Assembly: GCA_040226215.1 (NCBI GenBank)
Contig: JAVKFF010000149.1
Location: 6,185-70,184 of the forward strand
Length of the DNA stretch: 64,000 nt
Reading direction: 5' to 3'
DNA from: JAVKFF01 sp040226215
GTDB taxonomy: Bacteria > Pseudomonadota > Alphaproteobacteria > DSM-16000 > Inquilinaceae
Numbering within the stretch: position 1 is the first letter of the stretch; every line of letters starts with the position of its first letter. The notes below the pieces were generated by a model that was not told the origin of the DNA, searched no databases, and saw only the letters and a list, made by a program, of their open reading frames with translations. The translations under genes and the position numbers were made by a program. Below are positions 15,012 through 22,862 of this stretch, piece after piece.

Positions 15012-16037
15012 TCAGCCGATCCGCGCCATGAAGGCGCGCTGGGCCTCGACCAGCCGACGACTGTAGGCATCGCCCTCGGCGTAACTGTCCTGCACCGTCT
15101 CCGCCGCGGCTGCCCAGGCGGCCCGGTCCTCCGCCGAGGGCGCCGGCGACATCTGCAGGCCCTGCTCGCGCATCTGGTTCAGGGCCTCGCCGACGCCGGC
15201 GATCGACATCTGGGCGTGGCCCCAGCAATGCTCGATCTGGGCGACGCTGAGGACCGCCTGCAAATCGGCCGGCAGGGAGGCCCAGGCATTGGCGTTGATA
15301 ATGACCGAGGCGGCCTGAGAGCCCGAGACCGGCTCCGGATAGAGCCATGGCGCCTGCTCGACCACCTGGGCGTCGCGGTAGTCGATGATGTTGGAACTGG
15401 CCGCGCCGTCGATCACGCCGGTCGCCAGGCTGGTATACATCTCCGAGAAGGCCATGGTGACCGGGTTCACGCCGAACTGGGCGACGAACTCGCCATAGGC
15501 GCCGGGCGAGCGCATCTGCAGGCCCTCGAAATCGGCCAGCGAGCCGATCTCCTGCTTGGTGATGGCGTAGACGCCAGGCTGGAAGATCGGACCCAGCCAG
15601 TGCAGACCCTGCTCGGCATAGGCCTCGGTGAGGATCTCGCCCCAGCCGCCAACGGTGCGCAGGGCGTAGAGTTCGTCATAGCGGGTCGGACCGCCGGGCA
15701 GGCCGAGCTCGACCAGGCCGGCCGGCAGCTCGCCCGCGTGCAGGGCCATGTAGGGCGAGCCCATCTCGACGAGGCCGCTGCGTGTGGCGCCGAAGATCTC
15801 CGTCGCGCCGACGCCCTCGCCGTCATAGACGTTCTCGATTGTCAGCCGTCCGTCGGACATTTCCGCCACCCGCTCGGCGAAGGCCTCGTAGGCGACGCCG
15901 AAGGAGATGCCGCGCGGATAGAGCACGGCCATCCGCCAGGTGAAGGTCGATTGCGCGATCGCCGGTGCCGGCAGCGTGCTGGCGGCGGTGGCCGCGCCGG
16001 CGATGGCCGAAGTCGACAGGAAATGACGTCTTTTCAT
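15012..16037 (-). CDS. TRAP transporter substrate-binding protein (DctP family) with Tat-like signal
   Basis: A 341-residue periplasmic binding protein. The start at 16037 gives MKRRHFLSTSAIAG..PAIAQ: a twin-Arg R-R-x-F-L motif plus hydrophobic core, so export through the Tat route and cleavage after about residue 29 are likely. A GGGGAGA ribosome site precedes it; a longer reading frame to 16100 was rejected for lack of one. The family region LQMRSPGAYGEFVAQFGVNPVTMAFSEMY is present. It sits 103 bp after the BKACE gene, and that gap contains a copy of the palindromic half-site seen at 18084. Confidence 0.9.
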   Translation of the reverse strand: MKRRHFLSTSAIAGAATAASTLPAPAIAQSTFTWRMAVLYPRGISFGVAYEAFAERVAEMSDGRLTIENVYDGEGVGATEIFGATRSGLVEMGSPYMALHAGELPAGLVELGLPGGPTRYDELYALRTVGGWGEILTEAYAEQGLHWLGPIFQPGVYAITKQEIGSLADFEGLQMRSPGAYGEFVAQFGVNPVTMAFSEMYTSLATGVIDGAASSNIIDYRDAQVVEQAPWLYPEPVSGSQAASVIINANAWASLPADLQAVLSVAQIEHCWGHAQMSIAGVGEALNQMREQGLQMSPAPSAEDRAAWAAAAETVQDSYAEGDAYSRRLVEAQRAFMARIG

Positions 16038-16091
16038 TGGTCCATTCTCCCCGTTCGTGGTTCGTGACTGATCTCGCGATCGCCGATTTCG

Positions 16092-16104
16092 TGCGATCAC
16101 AGAT
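16092..16104. promoter_or_regulatory. Candidate GntR site, internal to the operon
   Basis: TGCGATCACAGAT matches 12 of 13 bases of TGTGATCACAGAT in the large palindrome at 18074-18105. It is about 55 bp upstream of the TRAP binding-protein start and could be a second operator or an internal promoter site for the regulator at 18132. Confidence 0.4.
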
Positions 16105-16140
16105 GCGCATTGCCCGCGATCCGGCGTCCTCGCCGGCCGC

Positions 16141-17070
16141 TCAGAAATCCGTCTTGTCCCCTCCCTTCAGCGCCAGCAGTTCGCGCGCCTCGGCCGGCGT
16201 GGCGATGGTCATGCCCAGTTCCTCGACGATGCGGCGGATCTTGGCCACCTGCTGGGCGTTGGAGGTGGCAAGCTCGCCGCGCCCGATCATCAGCGCATCC
16301 TCGAGGCCGACCCGGACATTGCCACCCAGGATCGCGGCGATGGTCAGGAATGGCATCTGCGCCCGGCCGATGGCGAAGCAGGAGAAGCGGTAGTCATCGC
16401 CGAACATGCGGTCGGCCTGCGCCTTGAAGGCCATCAGCGTGTGCGGGTCGGCAGGCATGCCGCCAGTCACGCCGAAAATGCCCTGGATGAAGAAGGGCGG
16501 CTCGGCGAGCCCACGGTCGACGAAGACCTTGAGGTTGTTGAGATGGCCGAAATCGTAGCACTCGAACTCGAACCGGGTGCCGTAGGCCTGGCCGACGGTG
16601 ATCAGGATCTCCTCGATCATCTCGAAGGTGTTCGGGTAGATCGCGCCCCAGGTGGATTCGAGATACGGCTTCTCCCAGTCGTGCTTCCAGTCGCGGTACT
16701 TCTCTGCCAGGCCGGCCACCGAGAAATTCATCGAGCCCATGTTCAGGCTGGTCACCTCCGGCTTGGCGCGGTGCGCCGGGGCCAGGCGCTCGGCGAGGGT
16801 CATGCCGAGCCCGCCGCCCGTCGTCAGGTTCAGCACCGCGTCGGTCTGCTGCTTGATGCGCGGCAGGAACTGCATGAACAGGTCCGGGTTCTGGGTCGGC
16901 TTCGCCGTCTCGGGATCGCGCGCATGCAGGTGGATGATGGCCGCGCCGGCTTCCGCCGCCCCGACCGCCGCGTCGGCGATCTCGTCCGGCGTCACCGGCA
17001 GGTAGGGCGACATGGTCGGCGTATGGATGCTGCCGGTGACCGCGCAGGTGATGATGACGGGGTTGCTCAT
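16141..17070 (-). CDS. BKACE family beta-keto acid cleavage enzyme (DUF849), copy 1
   Basis: A 309-residue TIM-barrel enzyme. BKACE proteins condense a beta-keto acid with acetyl-CoA and cleave it to acetoacetate or acetoacetyl-CoA plus a new carboxylate/CoA ester, depending on subfamily; known examples act on 3-keto-5-aminohexanoate and dehydrocarnitine. Seen: N-terminal VIITCAVTGSIHTPTMSP, the zinc-binding H-L-H-A-R-D motif at about 46-52, TTGGGLGMT, and LNMGSMNF. The ATG at 17070 overlaps the stop of the upstream dehydrogenase gene, fitting sequential steps: hydroxy acid to keto acid to cleavage. A closely similar paralogue is at 22863. Confidence 0.92.
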   Translation of the reverse strand: MSNPVIITCAVTGSIHTPTMSPYLPVTPDEIADAAVGAAEAGAAIIHLHARDPETAKPTQNPDLFMQFLPRIKQQTDAVLNLTTGGGLGMTLAERLAPAHRAKPEVTSLNMGSMNFSVAGLAEKYRDWKHDWEKPYLESTWGAIYPNTFEMIEEILITVGQAYGTRFEFECYDFGHLNNLKVFVDRGLAEPPFFIQGIFGVTGGMPADPHTLMAFKAQADRMFGDDYRFSCFAIGRAQMPFLTIAAILGGNVRVGLEDALMIGRGELATSNAQQVAKIRRIVEELGMTIATPAEARELLALKGGDKTDF

Positions 17071-18011
17071 GATGCGGACCGGCTGTCGACGAGGTTGCGG
17101 AGGCGGGCGAGCGTGGCGTCGCGCCAGGCCTGGCGGGCGGCGACCCGGTCGGCGGGCACGGCTTTGCGGCGGGCGCTCTCGATCGCCTCGAGCGCCTCTT
17201 CCTTCCACGCCGCGCCGACAGTCAGTTGCCGGCCGAGCGTGGCGTAGGAGGAGCCGAACTTGCGGGCATAGTCGAGGAAGCCGGCGGGGGCGTTGAGGTC
17301 CATGGTCTCGAACGGGCCGAGAAACGCCCAGCGCAGGCCGAGGCTGCCCTTCATCACCCGGTCGAGGTCGTCGGGCGCGATGACGCCGGCGCCGACCAGC
17401 GCCATCGCCTCGTTCACAACGGCCGCCTGCAGCCGGTTCATCACGAAGCCCTCGATTTCCGTCTCGACCAGGACTGGCCACTGGCCGACCGCCGCCAGCG
17501 TGTCGCTGACCTGGCGGATGAAGGCGGGTTCGTGCCAGGGCGAGGGGACGATTTCGACCGCCGGCAGCAGGTGCGGCGGGTTGGCCGGATGGGCGACGAT
17601 GGCCCTGGCCCGGCCGGGCAGATCGGCGAGAAAGCGGCTGCCGGGAATGGCGCTCGACGAACTCGCCAGGATGCATCCTGCAGGCGCCAGGCCGTCCATC
17701 TCGGCGAAGAGGTCGCGCTTGACGTCGGCCTTTTCGGGTGCGGATTCCTGCGCGTAATCGGCACCGGCAAGCGCCTCGGCGAGGTTCGGGGCGACGGCGA
17801 GACGGGCTTTCGTGGCGGCGATATCGACCGGCAGGCCGGCGTCGGCGAGGCTGTCGACGGCCTCGGCGCACCAGGCGTGCGCGGCGTCGGCCGCGCCGTC
17901 GGCCGGATCCCAGAGCCGGACATTGCTGCCGGCCCGCGCGAAGACGACGGCCCAGCCGCGGCCGATCAGGCCGGTGCCGATGATCGCGACGCTTTGCGGA
18001 ACCTGGCCCAC
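17067..18011 (-). CDS. 3-hydroxy acid dehydrogenase, lambda-crystallin / L-carnitine dehydrogenase type
   Basis: A 314-residue NAD-dependent enzyme oxidising a 3-hydroxy acid to the 3-keto acid. Seen: GTGLIGRGW dinucleotide loop near residue 12, strand end LWDPAD (Asp favours NAD), the SSSSAIPGS substrate motif, catalytic His in VAHPANPPHLLPAVEIV, and Asn in FVMNRLQ. The wording AHPxNPPxxxPxVE is that of the lambda-crystallin group, which includes carnitine and gulonate dehydrogenases. The GTG at 18011 follows GAGAGGA. It heads the leftward operon, directly beside the 32-bp palindrome and the divergent GntR gene, and is coupled to the BKACE gene. The substrate is probably a 3-hydroxy acid related to but not proven to be carnitine. 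Confidence 0.87.
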   Translation of the reverse strand: MGQVPQSVAIIGTGLIGRGWAVVFARAGSNVRLWDPADGAADAAHAWCAEAVDSLADAGLPVDIAATKARLAVAPNLAEALAGADYAQESAPEKADVKRDLFAEMDGLAPAGCILASSSSAIPGSRFLADLPGRARAIVAHPANPPHLLPAVEIVPSPWHEPAFIRQVSDTLAAVGQWPVLVETEIEGFVMNRLQAAVVNEAMALVGAGVIAPDDLDRVMKGSLGLRWAFLGPFETMDLNAPAGFLDYARKFGSSYATLGRQLTVGAAWKEEALEAIESARRKAVPADRVAARQAWRDATLARLRNLVDSRSAS

Positions 18012-18073
18012 CTGTGATCCTCTCTGTCCACGCTTGTCGTGTCCGAGCGTGAAGTTTCGGTCACGGCTGTCCA

Positions 18074-18105
18074 CCCTGTCAAGCTGTGATCACAGATTGA
18101 CAGGG
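18074..18105. promoter_or_regulatory. 32-bp near-perfect palindrome, probable GntR operator
   Basis: A 32-bp inverted repeat centred at 18089/18090 with only one mismatched base pair between arms. Its core is the perfect palindrome CTGTGATCACAG (18084-18095) and its ends are CCCTGTCAA and TTGACAGGG. It lies between the divergent dehydrogenase (start 18011) and GntR (start 18132) genes and is the obvious control site for both operons. Confidence 0.75.
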
Positions 18106-18131
18106 TTTCGAATGAATGGAGAATGACCCGC

Positions 18132-18863
18132 ATGACCATCGAGCAGCGAAGTGCGAGGCGGCCGGGCCGCGACGCGGCGCAGGAGGCGGCGAACGCCATG
18201 CCGCCGCTGGCCCAGGTCACTGGCGGCTCGGTGGAGCAGAAGGTCTACAACGCCATCCGGGTGTCGCTGATGACCGGGCAGGTGCTGCCCGGCTCCAAGC
18301 TGTCGACGCGCACGCTGTCGGAGCGTTTCGGCATCAGCGCCATGCCGGTGCGCGAGGCGCTGAAGCGCCTGCAGGCCGACGGCGTGCTGACGAGCGGCAG
18401 CCGGCGGGCCTATGTGGTGCGCCGGCTGACCGCCGCGGACTATGCCGACATCATCGACATCCGCGTCAGCCTGGAGGGGCTGGCGGCGGAGCGTGCCTGC
18501 CGCAACGCGACGCCGGCGGACATCGAGGAGCTGGAGCAGCTCAACGCCCTCTACGGCGCCTCCTTTCGCGTGCCTAGCTGGTCGGTGAAAGCGAACTACG
18601 ACTTCCACTTCAAGCTCTACAGCCTGTCGCGCTCGCCGAGCCTGGTGGAGATCATCGAGAACGTCTGGGTCCGGGTGGCGCCGATCCTGCACATGGCGGT
18701 TCGGGAATCGGATTACGGCGTCACCACCGAGCATCACCGCGACATCATCGACGCGGTCGCCCGGCGCGATGGGGAGGCGGCCAAGGCGGCCCTCAGGCAG
18801 GATTTCGAGGGCGTGCTGCCGCCGATCATCCGGCTGCTGTCGGAACGGGACGGCGCAGCATGA
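18132..18863 (+). CDS. FCD-domain GntR-family transcriptional regulator
   Basis: About 243 residues. Winged helix-turn-helix at roughly 30-95 (VEQKVYNAIRVSLMTG, then FGISAMPVREALKRL), FCD domain after residue 100 with His positions in NYDFHFKLYSL and TTEHHRDII. The ATG at 18132 was chosen over 18123 because GGAG ends ten bases before it and only one base before 18123. It starts the rightward operon GntR - acyl-CoA ligase - hydratase - aminotransferase and very likely binds the adjacent palindrome. Its stop overlaps the ligase start (ATGA). Confidence 0.88.
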   Translation: MTIEQRSARRPGRDAAQEAANAMPPLAQVTGGSVEQKVYNAIRVSLMTGQVLPGSKLSTRTLSERFGISAMPVREALKRLQADGVLTSGSRRAYVVRRLTAADYADIIDIRVSLEGLAAERACRNATPADIEELEQLNALYGASFRVPSWSVKANYDFHFKLYSLSRSPSLVEIIENVWVRVAPILHMAVRESDYGVTTEHHRDIIDAVARRDGEAAKAALRQDFEGVLPPIIRLLSERDGAA

Positions 18864-20485
18864 ATGCCGGCACCGCCCGTGCGGCGGCACCGCAGGATGC
18901 CCTCGAGCGCCTGCGGGCGCTGACAGCCAGCGATATCGCCAGCACGCCGGAGATCTGGCAGGCGCGGGCCCGGCTGACGCCGGACGCGACCTGCCTCGTC
19001 TGGCAGGGGTGCCGCACCGGCTTCGGCACCGCCTGGTCGCTGATCCAGGCGATCGCCGGGCGCGTCCGGTCGACGGCGACCACGGCCCGGCCGCGCGTCG
19101 CCAGCTATCTCGGCAATTGTCCGGAAACGCTCTGGGCGATGATCGGTACCCATCGCGCCGACGGCGTCTTCGCCTGCCTGAACCGCGGCCATCGCGGTCC
19201 GCTGCTGGCCGACATGCTGGGGCGCACGGGCGCCAGGACGCTGCTGACCGATCGGGAAGCCCTGGGCGACCTGCCGGAGGGACTCGACCGGCTTGGCTTC
19301 GCGCGCCTGGTCCTGGTCGGCGGCGATCCGTCGGCGGTGCCCGCGCGCCTGGGCGTGCCCGCGATCGCCTTCGATGACTGGGCCGACCACCCGGCCGACA
19401 GCGGCGCCATGCCCGAGGCGCGGTCGGTCGCCACGCTGATGTTCACCTCAGGCACCACCGGCCGCTCGAAGGCGGTGCTGCTGCCCCACGGCATGCTGAC
19501 GCGCGGCGCCGCCAGGCTCGCCCATGCGCTCGCCTACCGCGCCGATGACGTTGTGCACAGCTGGTTGCCGCAGTTCCACGTGGCGGCGCAGCTTCACATC
19601 ACCATGACCGCCGCGCTTGCCGGGGCTTCGGTCGTGCTGGCGCCGACCTTCTCGCTGAGCGGCTTCTGGGCCGAGGTGATCGGGCACGGCTGTACCGTCG
19701 CCACGCTGCTGCCGGCGCAATGTGCCCTCCTGCTGGAGAAGACGGCGCCGGCCGATGCCGAGGGGCACCGGCTGCGCCTGATCATGGTCGGCCCGCAGCC
19801 CGGCCCGGCGATGCGCCGTGCCGCCGAGGAGCGCTGGGGCGTGCCGATGCGGGATACCTACGGCATGACGGAGGCCGAGCCCCTGACCCTGCCAGAGCCC
19901 GCTTCCGACCAGCCGCCCGGCAGCTGCGGCCGGGCCAATCCGGACTTCGAGCTTGCCATCCATGGACCCGACGGGATCGCCGTGCCGGTCGGCGTGGCGG
20001 GAGAGCTGGTCGCCCGGCCACGCCGGTCCGGCATCATGTTCGCCGGCTACGAGGGGGATGCGGAGGCGACACTGGCGGCCTGCCGCGACCTGTGGTTCCA
20101 CACCGGCGACCTGGCGCGCATCGATGGCGCGGGCAATGTCTTCGTGCTGGGCCGGTTGAAGCACATGATCCGCCGGCGCGGCGAGAACATCTCGGCCTGG
20201 GAGCTGGAGGCGCTGATCGGCGAGCACGCGGATGTCGAAGAGTGCGCAGCCGTGGGCGTGCCGTCGCCCCTGGGGGAGGAGGACGTCAAGGTCGTGGTGC
20301 AGGTGAAGCCGCACAGGGCACCCGACCCGGCGGCGCTGCATAGCTGGTGCGCCGGCCGCATGGCCCGCTTCATGGTGCCACGCTACATCGAAATCGTAGA
20401 CTCCCTGCCGCGCACCGAGATCGGCAAGGTGGCGAAGACCGAGCTCACCGGCGTCGGCGCCAACGTATGGGATGCGGAGGCATGA
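18860..20485 (+). CDS. Acyl-CoA synthetase (AMP-binding), CaiC-like
   Basis: A 541-residue adenylating CoA ligase that activates a carboxylate with ATP and CoA. Motifs: phosphate loop TSGTTGRSK (196-204), aromatic/adenine region YGMTEAEP (334-341), HTGDLARID (about 413), hinge region GRLKHMIRRRGENIS, and catalytic Lys in RTEIGKVAK (about 523-531). SWLPQFHVAAQ and the overall layout resemble crotonobetaine/carnitine-CoA ligase. Its start overlaps the GntR stop and its stop overlaps the start of the CaiD-like hydratase, forming a ligase-hydratase pair as in carnitine reduction clusters. Substrate not proven. Confidence 0.87.
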   Translation: MNAGTARAAAPQDALERLRALTASDIASTPEIWQARARLTPDATCLVWQGCRTGFGTAWSLIQAIAGRVRSTATTARPRVASYLGNCPETLWAMIGTHRADGVFACLNRGHRGPLLADMLGRTGARTLLTDREALGDLPEGLDRLGFARLVLVGGDPSAVPARLGVPAIAFDDWADHPADSGAMPEARSVATLMFTSGTTGRSKAVLLPHGMLTRGAARLAHALAYRADDVVHSWLPQFHVAAQLHITMTAALAGASVVLAPTFSLSGFWAEVIGHGCTVATLLPAQCALLLEKTAPADAEGHRLRLIMVGPQPGPAMRRAAEERWGVPMRDTYGMTEAEPLTLPEPASDQPPGSCGRANPDFELAIHGPDGIAVPVGVAGELVARPRRSGIMFAGYEGDAEATLAACRDLWFHTGDLARIDGAGNVFVLGRLKHMIRRRGENISAWELEALIGEHADVEECAAVGVPSPLGEEDVKVVVQVKPHRAPDPAALHSWCAGRMARFMVPRYIEIVDSLPRTEIGKVAKTELTGVGANVWDAEA

Positions 20486-21267
20486 CGGACATCCTGCGAA
20501 CCGAACGGCATGGCGCGGTCACGGTGTTCACGCTCGACCGGCCCAAGGCCAACGCCATCGACGCGGCGACCTCGCGGGTGATGGGCGAAGCCTTCGCCGC
20601 CTTCGACGCCGACGAGACGGCGCTGGTCGCGGTCATCGCCGGCGCGGGGGAGCGGATCTTCTCCGCTGGCTGGGATCTGAAGGCGGCGAGCGAGGGCGAG
20701 AGCGAGGCGGCCGACCATGGCATTGGCGGTTTCGCCGGCCTCGACGTCCTGGCGGCCACGAACAAGCCGCTGATCGCGGCCTTGAACGGCGTGGCGGTCG
20801 GCGGTGGGGCGGAACTGATGCTGGCCTGCGACCTGGTGGTGGCGGCGGAGCACGCTTCGATCGCCTTCCCGGAAACCGGGCTCGGCAACATGGCGGATGC
20901 CGGTGGCGTGCAGCGCCTGCCCAAGCGCCTGCCCCGCGCGATCGCCCTGGAACTGCTGCTCACCGGGCGCCGCATGCCGGCCGATGAGATGCAACGCTGG
21001 GGGCTGGTCAACGAGGTCGCGCCGGCGGGCGAGGTGATGGCGCGTGCGCTCCACCTCGCGGACACGATCGCCGCGGGGGCGCCACTCTCCGTCAAGGCGG
21101 TCAAGGAAGTGATGCGCGGCTGCGAGACGCTGTCGGACCGGGAATCCTTCGCCGCGGTCCGCGCCGGGCGCTTTCCGATCCATGCGCGCATGCTGGCGTC
21201 GGAGGATCACGTCGAAGGTCCAAGGGCCTTCGTGGAGAAACGGCCGCCACGCTGGCGCGGGCGCTGA
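20482..21267 (+). CDS. Enoyl-CoA hydratase/isomerase family, CaiD-like
   Basis: A 261-residue crotonase-fold enzyme adding water to an enoyl-CoA (or the reverse). The oxyanion-hole segments are IFSAGWDLKA and ALNGVAVGGGAEL; acid-base Glu candidates lie in GGGAELML and FPETGLG. The C-terminus (SEDHVEGPRAFVEKRPPRWRGR) is very like crotonobetainyl-CoA hydratase CaiD. The ATG at 20482 overlaps the ligase stop. Together with the ligase it would activate and hydrate an unsaturated acid, possibly giving the hydroxy acid handled by the divergent dehydrogenase-BKACE operon (inference). Confidence 0.88.
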   Translation: MTDILRTERHGAVTVFTLDRPKANAIDAATSRVMGEAFAAFDADETALVAVIAGAGERIFSAGWDLKAASEGESEAADHGIGGFAGLDVLAATNKPLIAALNGVAVGGGAELMLACDLVVAAEHASIAFPETGLGNMADAGGVQRLPKRLPRAIALELLLTGRRMPADEMQRWGLVNEVAPAGEVMARALHLADTIAAGAPLSVKAVKEVMRGCETLSDRESFAAVRAGRFPIHARMLASEDHVEGPRAFVEKRPPRWRGR

Positions 21268-21298
21268 GCGACGCCATGATTGAAGGGGAGGACAAGCG

Positions 21299-22636
21299 AT
21301 GACGATGGCGGCGATCGACCAGGCGAACATGACCCTCGACGATGCGCTGGCGGCGGCGGAAGCCCGGTATGTCGAGGCCAACCCGGCCAGTGCCGCGGCC
21401 TTCCGCGAGGCGCAGGCGGTGATGCCGGGCGGCAACACCCGCTCGGTGCTGCATTTCTCGCCCTTTCCGCTCGGCATCCGCGAGGGGGAGGGCGCCTGGC
21501 TGACCGACGCCGACGGCCATCGCCTGCTCGACTTCGTGGGCGAGTTCTCCGCCGGGCTCTACGGCCATTCGGAGCCGCGGATCCGCCGCGCCATCGACGA
21601 GGCGCTGGACCACGGCACGGTGCTGGGCGGGCCGAACCGCTACGAGGCCGCCTTCGCCAGGGCGATCTGCGACCGCTTCCCGGCGATCGAGCGGGTGCGC
21701 TTCTGCAATTCCGGCACCGAGGCCAATCTCTACGCGCTGAGCGCGGCGCGCGCCTTCACCGGACGCGACGACGTCATGGTGCTGAGCGGCGCCTATCACG
21801 GCGGCACCTTCACCTTCAGCGGACCCAACCCGCTCAACGTGCCGTTTCCCTGGCACGAGATCGCGCTCAACGACATCGAGGGCGCGCGCGAGGCGATCCG
21901 GCGCCTGGGCGACCGCCTGGCGGCGGTCATCGTCGAGCCGATGATGGGGGCGGGCGGCTGCTTTCCGGCCAGTCCCGGGTTCCTGACGGCGCTGCGCGAG
22001 GAAACCGAACGGACCGGCGTCATGCTGGTCTTCGACGAGGTGATGACCTCGCGCATGGCGCCCGGCAGCGTGCATGGCCTTTTCGGTATCCGCCCCGATC
22101 TGGTGACGCTTGGCAAGTATGTCGGCGGCGGCATGACCTTCGGGGCTTTCGGCGGGCGGGCCGATCTGATGGCGCGCTTCGATCCGTCGACACCGGATTA
22201 CTGGGGCCATGCCGGCACCTTCAACAACTCGGTCGTCACCATGGCGGCCGGCCTGGCCGGGCTGACCGAGGTGCTGACGCCCGCGGCGCTCGAGGCGCTG
22301 AACGCCCGTGGCGAGCGGCTGCGCGACGGCATGCGCCGGGCCATCGACGATCTCGACCTGCCCATGCAGGTCAACGGCATGGGATCGATGACGGCGTTCC
22401 ACTTCGCCACGCGGGCGGCCGAGCGGCCGGAGGATCTGCCGGCGGTGTCACCGGGCCTGCGCGCCCTGATCCATCTGGAGCTGATCGCGCGCGGCCTCTA
22501 CACCGCCAGGCGAGGCCTGGTCGCCCTTTCGCTGCCGGTGACGGACGCCGACATCGACCGCTTCCTCGCCGGGTTCCACGCGGTGCTGGAGGAGAACACA
22601 ACCATCATCCGCCGGCACCTCGACGTGCCGGCCTGA
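21299..22636 (+). CDS. Class III aminotransferase (glutamate-1-semialdehyde / beta-amino-acid transaminase-like)
   Basis: A 445-residue PLP enzyme of fold type I. Seen: MPGGNTRSVLHFSPFPLGI near residue 42, phosphate-binding NSGTEA (137-142), Asp for the pyridine nitrogen D246 (VFDEVMT) and the Schiff-base Lys K273 (TLGKYVGGG). The N-terminal MPGGNTR segment is typical of the GSA-aminomutase-like group, several of which are amine or beta-amino-acid transaminases. It follows the CaiD-like gene by 31 bp with a good ribosome site (GGGGAGGAC). The operon context makes tetrapyrrole synthesis unlikely; a role in removing nitrogen from an amino hydroxy acid is more plausible (inference). Confidence 0.88.
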   Translation: MTMAAIDQANMTLDDALAAAEARYVEANPASAAAFREAQAVMPGGNTRSVLHFSPFPLGIREGEGAWLTDADGHRLLDFVGEFSAGLYGHSEPRIRRAIDEALDHGTVLGGPNRYEAAFARAICDRFPAIERVRFCNSGTEANLYALSAARAFTGRDDVMVLSGAYHGGTFTFSGPNPLNVPFPWHEIALNDIEGAREAIRRLGDRLAAVIVEPMMGAGGCFPASPGFLTALREETERTGVMLVFDEVMTSRMAPGSVHGLFGIRPDLVTLGKYVGGGMTFGAFGGRADLMARFDPSTPDYWGHAGTFNNSVVTMAAGLAGLTEVLTPAALEALNARGERLRDGMRRAIDDLDLPMQVNGMGSMTAFHFATRAAERPEDLPAVSPGLRALIHLELIARGLYTARRGLVALSLPVTDADIDRFLAGFHAVLEENTTIIRRHLDVPA

Positions 22637-22747
22637 GCGGCGGCCGACGGTCCCAGGCAAGCCTGCCAGCCGGTCGCCGAAATCGCCGCAATCGTTCCGC
22701 CCGGATTGCCCCGATGACTGTGATCAAACATCATTTACAAAACATTG

Positions 22748-22776
22748 TTGACACGACAGGGCGCCTGTCGAACGAT
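22748..22776 (+). promoter_or_regulatory. Candidate promoter with an inverted repeat filling the -35/-10 spacer
   Basis: TTGACA (22748-22753) is followed by the 17-bp sequence CGACAGGGCGCCTGTCG, a perfect 7-bp inverted repeat with a 3-bp GCG centre, and then AACGAT (22771-22776) as a weak -10. A TGTGATCA sequence lies upstream near 22719. It precedes the BKACE copy 2 operon by about 90 bp, and a protein bound to the repeat would block RNA polymerase. Confidence 0.55.
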
Positions 22777-22862
22777 GCGTCGGAAGGGACAGTGGCGGAG
22801 GCGATCGGATCCGCTCCACTGGTCGCCGGCCACGCTTCAGCCGTCCAGGGATGCCAGGCGCC

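Noticed and set aside
21299..22636. Glutamate-1-semialdehyde aminomutase for haem synthesis
   Set aside because: It is co-operonic with CaiC/CaiD-like genes, and the family includes many catabolic transaminases.
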